From contig BFEA01000909.1 of the NCBI GenBank assembly GCA_003427395.1, positions 212,672-273,064 on the forward strand: 60,393 nucleotides of DNA, read 5' to 3'. The DNA comes from Chara braunii (Eukaryota > Streptophyta > Charophyceae > Charales > Characeae). Of the stretch, positions 11,941 through 22,822 are shown in pieces. The position numbers and the translations under genes are program-made. Below the pieces are notes generated by a model, which saw only the letters and a list, made by a program, of their open reading frames with translations, did no database searches and was not told the origin of the DNA. Each line of letters starts with the position of its first letter. Positions within the stretch are counted from its first letter, which is position 1.

Positions 11941-13630
11941 AATTGGATTGCCTGCGATCCCATATATATGTACATACGGTCGTGAGGAGTCCCACTGTGC
12001 CTATGAAAAGTGATCGTCGCAACTCTATCTCCCTTGTGTGAATATGCGTGGGTGTACTTACGATGGGTGTTCGCGGGACCTAAGGGGCCCCGTACTAAAA
12101 AGTATACTTAAAGGCTAAGATGGAAGGGACACAAGGGAGACCCTTCCCTCTAATTTTATTGCTTCTTGGGGGATTCCTTAGTCAGACGTCAGTCCTAGGC
12201 CGGGACTCAGGGTCCTTGTCCAGGGCATTCCAAACCCCGGACTTTCCAGGGGAGGGACTCCCCCTCGTGTAGAGCCTATCCGCACTGCCCGTCGAGACAC
12301 CCGACCCTGAAGGCGGAGGTGTCGCGAGGGCCGAACGACGCTTCCTTCAGCCGTTCAATATCGTGAGGGGTAACCCCTCATGATATATTCCTTCAGCCAT
12401 TCAATATCGCGAGGCGGGAGCTGCGATTACCACATATGACTGACATCGTTGGTTGGTATGGGACTGACCAGCAGCCGCGCGGCTTTATGTTAAAATCCTG
12501 CGCGTGCCTCTTTGCCGCACCAGCGTTTAATGGTTATGGGATCGCGGGGCTCGCCCGTAGACACGAACGCTTGGGATTGTTGTGGGCCGTGGGCACCACT
12601 CGAAGAGGGGGGGGTACCCCAAGGATCATGACCCCGGTTGGAACAAGGGAATCCTCAGCCTATTCGTTTTGCTTTTTAGAGTTTTTATTGTTGGACGTTA
12701 TAGTCCGTGGCAGCCGTCAAACCCTTTGAGTTTTGCCCAGGCCTGGAGTAGGACTTACCTCCAGGGCCGCAAGAAACGACTGCCACCACAGGTATGGACC
12801 TGTGTACCATCCGCTCTGCATAAGGTGCAAAAGAGGGTGTGTGATCTTCAACCGCGTATGGCGGTTGTCCGGCGTCGAGAGATTAACCAACAAGGCGCCT
12901 GTCAACCGACACTTAAGTGTCGAACGCGACCCTCGAGATTAACGAGGCCCTCGCGAATATGGGCACTACATAGTACGCCATCATTGTGATTGTTTGCGTA
13001 CGCCTGCATTGCGAGTCAATATGAGTTGGCCCTGCGTCCGCGCGGTTTTATACCAAGTCTCGCGCGCGACGCCTATTGGATTCCCGCGTCGAAAAGTTCG
13101 GGTACGACTACTAAGGGACTAGGAGTGTTGTCGTGTTGTTGGATGTGTGTGTGTGTATTTTATTTTTGTGTTCGTAGAGTGGTGTGCGCGTGGTGTGTGG
13201 GATGCGTCCTAGTCGACCGACGACGAGTCGCGCTTGGGACCTCAGCCCCCCCAAGATGTCGGTTCGCGTGCGGGTTCGATAGGCGTATTACCTCACGTAC
13301 GCCCTATACTACAGCGAACGAGAAACGCCCTCGGCTGGTCCACCTCTGCGATTGCAACCGAGTAGCTTTCGTACTGTGGACTGGTAGCTCGGCGGGGATA
13401 CGCCCACCGAAGGGAGGTCACAGCCCCCGTATGGTGGAGGTAAGTTGTGCCTCGCGTAGGCCCTATCTTGTCGTAGGGGCTCGCGAGAGGTATGGCTGGT
13501 GCACTCGACCGGAGCGGCCTAAGGAAACTCCATTTGTGGGTTCGTGATGAGGTTGGTCCAACTCCTGCGTGACGCGGCCGAGAGGGTCCCACGCTGCCAC
13601 GTGCGGTGCCGGACCGATGCGCCCGACAGC

Positions 13631-13648
13631 TGGCGCCATTGCCGGGCA
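13631..13648 (+). promoter_or_regulatory. Primer-binding site (tRNA-primed)
   Basis: TGGCGCCATTGCCGGGCA begins two bases after the CA end of the 5' LTR. It starts with TGG, as expected for pairing with a tRNA 3' CCA end, and resembles the TGGCGCC-type sites of plant Gypsy elements. The cognate tRNA was not determined. Confidence 0.75.
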
Positions 13649-14032
13649 TGACGGAAGCCTACCGTTGTCCCTGGTGGAACGACATCCGGGTATGGGAATG
13701 AGTGAGAACTAGGCATATGAATGGATAAGGGAAATATTACGAGATGGACTGTGTGGTGGTTTGGATGGTTGTGAGTATGAATGATCTGGGTGACTGGCGG
13801 TACAACTGATAGTGCGATTGGGGTAAATGCGTAGGGAAGCCTTGTGGTAAGGATAAGTCTTATTTAGGGGAGCCTAAGGGGAAGAGGGAAAGGAATGTCT
13901 GCCTGGTCCAAAGTATCGAGGGTTAAGTGGTTGGCCCGATAGGACCGGGAGAGACTGGATTGCTGAGAGGAACTCTTGCATCCCATCGTCTTTTGTAACA
14001 GGGAGGTTGGAGTTCAGGGCGTTTAGCCCAAG

Positions 14033-15466
14033 ATGCCAGAAGCTATGGCGGACGATGGGAGAAAGCTTCTAACGGTCGACGACCTTGTTGAGGCCTTGGA
14101 TGAGCGCGAGAGGGCGCCGAGCAATGTGCCAAAGGTCGAAACCTTCCATTTCTAAGGGAAGCGAGTATCCGACTGGTTGGATCTGACAGAGCAGGCGCTG
14201 GTAGGACTGTCAGATGAGGTCAAGCTACAGCGGGTCCTAAGGTATGTCTTGCACAGTCACCACCCTAAGTGAGCAAGGTCGTGGACGCCGCCAATGGCGA
14301 CTGGATGAGGTTTGGGGACCTGATGCGGAGAAAGTATAGGCTGGGAGATGGGTTACTGACCACGACAGATTTGGAGGCAATAAATAAGGAGGATTTCTCC
14401 ACGATCGGGGCCTTCGTGCACGAGTTTAAGAAAAAGGTAAGGAAGGTGCACAGGTTGTCAGAGGAAGCGGAGTGTGCCATCTTCTTGGGGTTGCTCACGG
14501 GCTCGGAGGCCTCAGAACTGACGAGCCACGGGGGCGGAAGTGAGAAGCTCACCTGGGCCACTATCGACAGGGGAGTGAAAGAAGGGAGTCTGGACCAGCT
14601 GGAGGAGCACCAGGTGTGGCTGCAAAGACGCAAGAGGAAGGAGAGAGATGCCAGCGCGTCTAGGACACCGGGGGTAAAGAAGATTGTCACGGATGTACTG
14701 GTGGCATTGGGGTACGACAATGAGGCCGAGGTGCGGAAGAGAGGGGTGACCGTGGCCCAGGGCCGGGCATCAGGGGTAGTGGATGAAAAGGCGGGGCACG
14801 AGGACTATGGTGGAGAGGAGACGGGCTTCCAGATCCTGACTAAGGCCCAGAGGAAACAGCGCAACTTACTGACGGGAGGCCAAGGATCAGGAAAGGGGCA
14901 AGCCCCGCAAGCTGTTGCTGCCCCGCCACCTACCACCGCGACGGTGCCGGCGTCAGCAGGACCTTCGCATATAGGGCCGCCGCCGGCTTGTGGGCACTGG
15001 GTGCCGCATTGTCAGCCTGCATCCTAACCCAGTTGCTATCACTACACCTCGTGCGGAGGTAGTCAAACTCACCCCGAGCAGATGGTCCCCTATACGGGCC
15101 CAGCGGCAAGTATGGGGCCCCCGAGCTACCCTGCGGCTCAGGGTCAGTTTGTGGCCCAACCGCCGCCCTCCCAACAGGCCTCACAGGCTAGTGTGGCCGG
15201 GGGAGAAAACCAAGGGTAAGGTGGCCAAAGCAATGAAGGCCGAGGCCAAGGGGGTCAAGGGGGCGGTGGCCGGGGACGAGGGAGAAATGGCGGGGGTCGT
15301 GGGGGTGGTTGGAATGGTAAAAGGGGCCACAACCAAGGTGGTCGAGGCGGCTAGGAAGGGGGCCAAGGGTATGGGAGGCCCCGCTTTGATTGGCGAAATG
15401 CCACCTGTTGGCATTGTGGCGACGTAGGTCACACTGTACGGTTCTGCGAGCGGCGGCGGGAGGATG
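14033..15466 (+). pseudogene. gag: gag of the Gypsy element (broken)
   Basis: A plausible start at 14033 gives 40 residues and then a TAA (14153). The same frame continues with a capsid-like block (KRVSDWLDL, DEVKLQRVLRYVLH) to a TGA at 14270. A frameshift there leads into a 252-codon open stretch (14269-15027) holding the rest of a retrotransposon Gag-like domain (YRLGDGLL, FVHEFKKKVRKV, AIFLGLLTGSEASEL). Further stops (15025, about 15218 and about 15352) interrupt a Gln/Gly/Arg-rich linker. A CCHC zinc knuckle with intact spacing (Cys-x2-Cys-x4-His-x4-Cys) is at 15406-15447. Gag would form the capsid and bind the RNA genome. The frame runs straight into pol without a termination region, as in single-polyprotein elements. 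Confidence 0.75.
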
Positions 15467-15468
15467 AA

Positions 15469-17193
15469 TTGTCAGGGTCAATCTCCTCTTGTATGGACGG
15501 GGATATATATGATAAGTGGGGTGAGCATATTGACCCCAGGACCCCGGGAGGAATCAGGCAAGAGGCTCTCCGGCGAGCAGCAGCAGGGCCCACAGCACCA
15601 CGGGCAATGTTTAGGATGTGGCAGGAGAAGGAAGAGCCGACCGTAAGAGTCGAGGAGATTGTGGGAGATAACGAAGAGGTCACTCAGCGACTGAAGGCGG
15701 GGACTATAAAGGAGGAGCCAATAGTTGTCGAGTTGGATGCCGAAGAGCAGGAGGACAAAAGGGAGCCGACCATAGCCATCCTGGAGAAGATGGAGGATCT
15801 GTTGGAGAAGGTGGGGAGGTACCAGCAGAAGTTGCAAACTTTGTGTGAAGAGGCCCTAAGGTGGGAGGCCCACCTGCCGGAGGTCTTCCTTTATGACTCT
15901 GGGCCGGAGCCTTCGCCAGGGCAACCAGGGGGCCCAAGGGTGGCGACTGTGGGGACAGGCCCCAGGTCGGGGATGACCTTTAGGCCCCCCACATCGCATG
16001 GGAGGGTGCCACAAGCGGCGCGAACCTGGAGCCAAGCCAAGACCGGGCCTAGTCAAGAGCCCAGCCAGGCGCCCAGTCAGGCAACCCCTCGAAAGGAGCC
16101 TGAGCCAGGGCGCAGGAAGGACGCGTTGTCAGAGTCGTGCGCAGGGAGGCCTATAATCTCGCTTATAGACCTCTATTCTGGGTACGACCAATTCCCCGTG
16201 TACCCGCCAGACAGGCCCGTAACGGCGATGCATACACCCAGAGGGCTGATTCATATTACCGTGGCACCTCAAGGTTGGACGAATGCGGTGGCGATGGTGC
16301 AAAGACACATGATTACAGCCATGCAGACGGTCAGTCCACATATCATCCAGCCCTATATCGACGACCTGGCAGTCAAAGGTCCAAAGGAGAAAGAGGAAGA
16401 CGAGGTGATGCCGGGAGTAAGACGCTTCGTCTGGAAGCATGTCCAGGACATCGATCAGGTCCTGAGTCTACTGGAGGAGCACAACTTGACGGCGAGCGGC
16501 CCCAAGTCGAAACATTGTATGAGGGAAGCCACGATTTTAGGTTTTGTCTGTAATGAGAGTGGGCGACGGCCTGACGTAAAGAAGACAGACAAAATTCTTG
16601 AGTGGCCGGTGCCCTTCCGCTCGATAACAGATGTGAGGAGCTTCCTTGGGACATGCGGGTTTTAAAGGACCTTTGTGAAGGATTTCGCCACGAAGACGGA
16701 GCACTTAAGGAAATTGGTGCGTTAGGACCAGGAGTGGGTCTGGGGTGAAGACCAGGAAGAGGCGGTCGGTAGGATGAAGGGAGAGTTTAAGGAAGGAGGC
16801 TTGGTATTGGGAGCGCCGAACTATGAGGCCATAGAGGAAAGACCATTCGTCATTGAGACGGACGCTGGGCCAACTATTTTGGGAGGAGTCCTGATTCAGG
16901 CAGATACTGAAGGGAAGGAGAGGCCGCTCATGTTCGAAAGTCGTACCCTCAATGCAACTGAAAGGAACTACTCTCAGTTCAAGAAGGAGACACCGGCGGT
17001 ACTTCACTGCCTAAGAACCTTCTGGAACTATGTTTTCGGCAGGAGGCTCATCTTGAGGGTGGACCCTACTACACTGGCATGTTCCCTGAAGAATTATACT
17101 CCATCTGACCCAACCGTCGCAAGATGGTTGACCTGCATTTGGATGTTTAATTTCGAGTTGGAAACTGGGACGGGGCGGATCAGGAGTCAATAG
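15469..17193 (+). pseudogene. pol: pol: reverse transcriptase and RNase H (broken)
   Basis: The same frame as gag continues. About 220 residues of acidic and Pro/Gln-rich sequence follow, where an aspartic protease would be expected, but I see no DTG or DSG active site in a proper context. RT starts abruptly at SLIDLYSGYDQF (motif A). It continues with TPRGLIHITVAPQGWTNA (motif B region) and YIDD (motif C, 16354-16365). The fingers region N-terminal to motif A is missing, which suggests an internal deletion near 16130. TAA (16663) and TAG (16723) interrupt the thumb/connection region. RNase H follows (FVIETDAGPTILGGVLIQAD, ESRTLNATERNYSQFKKE, FGRRLILRVDP) and ends at a frameshift near 17180. 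This is a non-functional copy of a Ty3/Gypsy polymerase. Confidence 0.85.
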
Positions 17194-17207
17194 AGGACAC
17201 TCTACCG

Positions 17208-19110
17208 GTGGATGGGTTTTTGGATCAAGAGGAGGACGTCCGCCAGCACATAAACGAATGGTCCCTGCGAGTGCCCAGTTGTGTTAGTCACCCCATATGG
17301 CTAGCGCCGAAGGGATACGAGCAAAGGGAGGAGTTGGTTCTCAAGCCCTTCCAGGAAGAGGATCCGTGGGGAGGCAAGGATGTCGGCTGGATGATGAAGC
17401 TGGCATTGGCAGGTACACACAGTCTGCTGGAGGAAGTGAGGACGATAAACAGCCATTTCGTCAAAACGGACATATTATATTTTTTTAACGAAATCAAAAC
17501 TAACTTTTTTTGCCAAAATCCGGTCGGAATTTTTTGCTCCTAGAGAAACGCCGGACCCCCATGAGCAAAAAATTCCGACTGGATTTTAGCAAAAAAAGTC
17601 AGTTTTGATTTCGTTCAAAAAATATAATATGTCCGTTGTGACGAAATGGCTGTTGATAGAGGAAGGCCCCACTCAGGTAGAGGAGCATGAACAACTAATG
17701 GGAGGGATGTATCTACTAACTAATACGCTCCTGCAAGGAGACTTCGACCGGAGAGGCTCGTTTAGTCATGAGGAAAGTGAAATCCTGATTCCTGAGAGCC
17801 AGGACGATGAGTTCGAAGAGGGAGAGATCAAGGAGGCGTTTCGGGCGGAGGAGTATGATGGGATCTACCTGGAGTTGGGGTTGTTCCTATCATGTGAAAT
17901 GAGGGATAGAGACGCAAGTGCCAAAGCGCAGAAGATGAGGCACCTCTACGTCGTAAGAGATGACCATCTGTTTATAAAGCGGCAGGTCGGGAACCCCAAG
18001 AGGATCGTACGTGGGAGGAACCGGCAGATTGATATCATAGCAGCCCTACACGATGGTATAGTAGGAGCGCATAGAGGGATAGGTGCCACATGCGCGAAGA
18101 TAAGCGAGCTCTACCGTTGGGATGGAATGTTGACGATGGTCATCAAGTACCGCCAATCCTGTGTACCTTGCCAGGAGAGGTCAGCGCAAAGGCCGGGAGA
18201 GCCTCTGCACCCAAGGTTGGAAAGGGAAGTGGGTGCGGTTGTACACCTGGACCTGTTGTTCATGCCAGTTGGAAAAAATGGGTGCAATTACATCTTCGAT
18301 GCTCGGGATAACCTTACCGGGTTTGTGGACGGTCGGGCTATCCGGACGAAGACTGGCCCAGTTTTGGCAAGTTGCATCGAAGAGTATTACCTGCGCTATC
18401 CTTTTGTCAAGGAGTTCGTGATAGATCGAGGATCGGAGTTTACCTGCAATAAGGTGCGAACCTTGCTTGCAGGGTATGGGGTAGTGGCCAACTATACTAC
18501 GGCCGCGCACCCTCAAGCGAACGCTCCTGTGAAGAGGGGGCACAGTACCATCACGAACCTCTTGGCTAAGTGGACAGAGGGCAAGCCTAGTTAGTGGCCG
18601 AAGTTCCTGCGAGCGTCTTTCTTCGTGGAGAATGTTACTGTGAAGAAGACTACCAAGTACGCGCCGGCCACGCTGTGGTACGGGAGGCACGCCACCTTTC
18701 CCATAGAAAGCTTTATGAAGACGTGGAGACGCCATGACTTGGAAGTGAACCTGTCCTTCGAAGAACTGCTCGATATTTGGGCGCGGCAAGTGGAGGCGAC
18801 CAAGGAAAGATTGCGAGAGGCCGCTGGTTAGGTAAAGAGAAGCCGCATGGAGGATAAGATGAGGTGGGACCAGATGGCGTGAGTAAGGAAGAAGCCGTTG
18901 GCAGTGGGGGACATCGTGTTACTATACGACTCCTCTCTGGAGAAGCAATGGTCGAGGAAGCTCGACAAAAGATGGATGGGCCCCTATAGAATCTTGCGAT
19001 GTGGCGAATTTGGGGCCTATCAGATCGAAGAGCTGGACGGGACAGGCTGGCAGGATTTGGTATCAGGGACCAGGCTGAAGAAAAACTCTGCATTCTTTAG
19101 AGTGAACTAG
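17208..19110 (+). pseudogene. pol: pol: integrase with chromodomain-less GPY/F C-terminus (broken)
   Basis: After the RNase H frameshift, a connection region (17208-17447) is cut by a 207-bp insertion. The reading resumes downstream in the frame expected if the insertion plus one target duplication were removed. An HHCC zinc domain is visible (ALHDGIVGAHRGIG ... SCVPCQERS). The catalytic core has the first Asp in VVHLDLLFM and the second in VIDRGSEF, where DNGS is usual. The third catalytic acidic position reads Lys (AAG at 18532) instead of Glu, in an otherwise typical TAAHPQANAP context. TAG (18592), TAG (18829) and TGA (18880) follow. The C-terminus carries a GPY/F-type module (WMGPYRIL, FGAYQIEELDG). 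The enzyme would insert the cDNA into host DNA; this copy cannot. Confidence 0.85.
17448..17654. mobile_element. MITE-like inverted-repeat element with GATA target duplication
   Basis: A 207-bp element has terminal inverted repeats of about 100 bp each, beginning AACAGCCATTTCGTCA and ending in its complement, with a short loop around 17545-17570. GATA flanks both sides (17444-17447 and 17655-17658). Removing the element and one GATA restores one reading frame through pol (EVRTI joined to EEGPTQ). It encodes nothing. Similar TTTCGTNAAA motifs occur near 41584, 43620 and 43862. Confidence 0.85.
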
Positions 19111-19211
19111 TCCTTGAGGTGTTGCACGTTATGGTCAGGACAGGTGAGGGGGTAGGAAAAGGCATGTGTGTTATCATAAAGTTTGATGGGCTGATGGTTA
19201 ACCTTGTTGTG

Positions 19212-19243
19212 TACTTGCTTGCTTTCTTTCGCTTGTTGTGCAG
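19212..19243 (+). promoter_or_regulatory. Splice-acceptor-like site upstream of the post-pol ORF
   Basis: A pyrimidine-rich tract (TTGCTTGCTTTCTTTCGC and onward) ends in TGTGCAG/GT, 22 bases before the ATG at 19266. This arrangement would let the downstream ORF be translated from a spliced mRNA, as env is in retroviruses. GTAAGG donor-like sites exist in gag (about 14434 and 15217). No transcript evidence is available. Confidence 0.45.
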
Positions 19244-19265
19244 GTCTGACTTTTCGAAGATAGCC

Positions 19266-22096
19266 ATGCAGAGGGGCGGGAGGGGCGCGCGGCCACGACA
19301 GAGGCCTCAGGGAGCATCAGGAGAGGATGACTTGTGCAGACCGTTTGGGAGGGAGTCTACGCCTATCTTTAACGACGATAACATAGAGCTTTTTCTGGAC
19401 TCCTACCAGGCACATGCGGCACGGGAGGGCTGGTCTACCTTAGAGAGGATACGACACCTGAGGGGAGTTGGGCGCTTTGAGGAGCCCATCGCGCATATTC
19501 GGGAGGAGGCTTTGACCTGGCAGGATGTAGAAGCGAGGATGCAGAGGCTAAGGGCTTCGCCGCGGGGACCAGATGGGCTGCCTATTCGGTTGGAGGAAGG
19601 CAATGCGGAAGAGTTCATCCGTGCCTACGAGCAGTATATGCGCGACCAGGGGGGTGGGCAGGAGGAGTAAATGCAGACGTTGCCCCTCAGGACACAGAGG
19701 GTGGAGAGGCCGATGGCGAGGCAGATTCGAGATAGGACACGTGATTGGGAGGACTACCAGGCTCAACTGAGGCAGGCGTTTCGACGGCCAGAGATGGAGA
19801 GACCTGCCCAGGGTGGAGAGGCGTCAGAGAAGCAAGAGGCCGCCGGACCCAGAGGCGAGAGGAGCCGCTACGACTAGAGGAGGCCGAAAGGCCTTGGCCA
19901 AGCGAGAGGGGCCAGTGGAGTCCGCCCAGGCAGTAGAGCCAGTTCAGGCCGCGGGGCCGTCTCAGGCAGCGGAGTTACCACCTGCCCATGGACTTGAGCA
20001 GGTGGAGTTTCGTCGGATCACGGGTAGTGATCTACGGGGCCCGTCAACGATGCCGCCAGAGGAGGAGGAGGCTGTACCATCGAAGACACCGCTCGACAGC
20101 CTGGAGGCCCATCTTGATGCGTCCCAATGGGGGACGTCGCAGTTAGGAGCAGGTCAGGATGAGCCAACACGATATGAGCTAGTAGCGGACGAGCCAGAGG
20201 CGGAGCCGCGTGGGCCAGGAGGGCTGCGAGGCGAGAAGGTTATTATCGTCAGGGATGATACCCCTCCTCCTGCCCCGATTCCGGAGCAGACGCGACAGTA
20301 TTGGCCTGAGGGGATTCCGGAGCCGGACAGCGAGGAGGCTCCAGTACCGCCCCCGGAAATCACTACGTCGCCTCCGATGCGGGCAGGGGCAGAAGGGCGA
20401 CAGGAGGATGAGAGGACGGGGGCACCTGCTACTGAGGCATCACAGTTAGCCGAGCAAGCGACTGAGCCCTTGGACACTTAGATGCGGACTTCCGAGGGGC
20501 CACTGCCAGAGTTGCGACCCGCTGAGGAGGGGGTGAGTACGGGGGCCCCACTACGAGAGGCCCACGAGGCGTGGACGAGGAGGCCACCTGTGGACACGGC
20601 GGAAGAGAAGCACGCGAGAATGCAGGTACGTCTGGAGGAGTTATACCAGGAGAAGGTTAGGATGGAGGCCACAGGGGAGGCGCCGAAGCCACCAATCGAC
20701 CCGCCGACGAGCGAGCAGAGGATCGAGGAGACCGGGGCCAGTTATGAGGGTAAGAGGGATGCCGCCCCCTTGATATCGCGAGAAGCAGGGCAAGAGGACG
20801 AGAGGGTGGACTAGGCACGAGAAACTGGAGACCTGGGACTCTCAGTCGCCAAGATGGCAATCGAGCGCACCGACGGGAGAGTACGTGACGTAGCGATCAC
20901 GTCCTTCCAATGATACTCCATGCTTAGTGATGAGCTGGCAGCCTCGAAGATGGAGGTGGGGCAGTTATCTACCCAATTGATGGAGGAGAGGGCAGAGAAC
21001 CGAGCGTGGAGATCCCGTATGCAAGCCAAGGAGGCGGAATGGGAGAGGAGGCTCCGGGACATGGCAGCGATTGTGGAGAGGCTCTCGGCCACCAAGGTGG
21101 TCGAGAAGACGGAGCAGAGACGATATGGTATCCAGGGGGAGAGAGTACAGGGGCTCTTCGGACGGGGAGGGGCAGCGGCGTCATCCCCGCGAGAAGGGAT
21201 GGGAAAGGTATTCCTGGACCCGGCGGAGGCGGAAGCAAGGCGGAAAGCCGGGGAGGAGAGTTTCAGCTTCAGGGCTCCTACAGAGTTGGCCTCACAGTAG
21301 GTCACCCCTATGACGATTGAGACCCCTGCGGTCGAGTTAGTGCAGAGGCCCCGACCTCCATTGGCGGGAGGGGGCCCCGCAGAGGAGTCCCCTACGATCC
21401 TTTTGGAAGTGCGGGAGGGCACCTTCACAGGGGCAGCAGTCCACGGAGCCTGAGGCGACGGAGGGGGAGGTATCTTGTTTGGATGAGTTAGTGGCAGCTG
21501 TGGAGCTGGAGATGCCACCAAGAAGGCCACAGAGACAGGAGGCCTCAGAGCGTGTGCCAGAGATGGGGGAGTTGAGGACGTAGTTAGGCTCTTGGGCTAC
21601 TGGAGCTGACTCAAGAGAGCACATCTCAGAGCAGCTGCATGAGGTTATGAGCGGGACAGCGACTGTCGTGACTCCACAACCTTCTGGCCTGCATAGAGAC
21701 GAGGAGGCGACTACGATGGGAGGGGTCCGCGAGGGTAGGCCACTGAGATTGGACACTCCAGCGTACCGACCCGAGGGAGGTGAGATGCTAGCAGGGCCGA
21801 GTACCCAGATGATGGAGGCAGGACTGGCGGAGTCATGGAGTATGCCCCAGAGCCATGAGATGAGCAGAGAGGCCAGTGAGACACCGTCGTTGCCAGGACC
21901 CCAGAAGAAGAAGAGGAGGTGTCAGGGGAGACCAGACGATCAGTGCTTCTTCTGCAAGCATGGCGTACTTAGGGCTCTTGAATGCCCAGAGTTCCTCAAG
22001 GATAAGGCGGTTGCGAGAGTGACAGAGAGCGGTGGGAGGATGTATGACAGACAGGGGCGAGTGGTAGAGCGGGCTCCAGATGGGGTTAAGGCATAG
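19266..22096 (+). pseudogene. Second Gag-like ORF downstream of pol (broken)
   Basis: This ORF lies where env or an additional ORF would be. It starts with a basic Arg/Gly N-terminus. Next comes a capsid-like helical region (IELFLDSYQAHAAREGW, EEFIRAYEQYM and, past a TAA at 19668, TRDWEDYQAQLRQAF). A frameshift near 19870 leads to about 450 residues rich in Glu, Pro and Ala with a likely coiled coil (20920-21180). Stops are at 20479, 20812, 20911 and 21298. A second frameshift near 21430 leads to a C-terminal basic patch (KKKRRCQGR) and a knuckle at 21944-21985. The knuckle keeps three Cys with CCHC spacing but has Leu where His is expected. The overall order (capsid-like, linker, basic, knuckle) matches Gag, not an envelope protein, and I see no signal peptide or membrane segment. 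Confidence 0.6.
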
Positions 22097-22810
22097 TTGT
22101 ATAGGCAGAACCAAGAGGTCATGAGTGACTAGGGGCTGGTCTGCCCATATGACAGTAGGACTAGAGTTCCTCTGTACACAGAGGGCGGGTTAGGGTTGTA
22201 CATACTCTGAGTCGGTTGAGTGGGTTCTAGGGGTGCGCATGTTCGAGTTCGCCGCGAGAGTCCTGTCTAGTTGTACATACATGGGCGACAGGGCTTGATC
22301 GGTCTTTGGGTTTTGTGTGTGATACAATTCGGCGGATGAGATTCAGTTGTGAGATGCCTGTGACTATGTGATGTGTACATTAGTTTTGGAGGTTTGGAAA
22401 CCTTGTTTACGTTTCTGATTGGATCCTAAGAGCCATAATACCTGGGGTGTGAGTCTACCCTGTAGAGTGGAACAGTGAGCTGAGTGTTTAAGTTGTTCAT
22501 TGGGGCAGGCATCCTATTCCTAGGTACATCCTGCAAGTTGTGTGTGTGAGAGCTTGAGTTAAGTGTTGTATTGAGACTTGAGGGGGATATTTTGCTCTCG
22601 AGTATATTTTTGATTCCAGACTCTGTGGGACTTACTCTTGTGACGGTCACGATCACTCTCACATGTGTGGCGTTATCCCAATGTATGATGGCTTTGTGTG
22701 AGAGATGTGAGGGATACATCTCATCTATTTTGTACTGTGTGAATGGTATACCGTCGACTCCCCGGTATACTCGCGCTCTCTGCTTTTGGGCAGGCGAAAC
22801 GGCCGAGTAT
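22097..22810 (+). other. 3' untranslated part of the Gypsy element
   Basis: About 0.7 kb lies between the end of the post-pol ORF and the polypurine tract, with no convincing ORF. Composition becomes T-rich and TGTG-rich, unlike the purine-rich coding part upstream. Confidence 0.5.
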
Positions 22811-22820
22811 AAGGGGGGGC
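22811..22820 (+). promoter_or_regulatory. Polypurine tract
   Basis: AAGGGGGGGC precedes AG and then the TG dinucleotide at 22823, the expected order for the plus-strand primer and the LTR start. Confidence 0.6.
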
Positions 22821-22822
22821 AG

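Larger units (their letters stand above)
3974..13628 (+). mobile_element. 5' LTR of a Ty3/Gypsy-type element, rearranged
   Basis: Homology to the 3' LTR begins abruptly at 3974 (matching 23683) and ends at the shared terminal CGACA at 13628 (matching 29516), two bases before a primer-binding site. Within it, 4440-5688 is absent from the 3' LTR. The stretch from about 5689 to 8983 matches 24191-27513. Next come a GC-rich block and a single N (9303), and then the sequence jumps back and repeats from the position equivalent to 25188. The LTR is therefore about 9.7 kb as assembled, through a duplication or a misjoin at the gap. The first 860 bp of the 3' LTR are missing here, which suggests 5' truncation. 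No coding capacity is apparent. Confidence 0.75.

Noticed and set aside
15469-16130. Aspartic protease between gag and RT
   Set aside because: The only DSG-like string (YDSGPEP) lacks the hydrophobic and A/T-flanked context of a retroviral protease active site.
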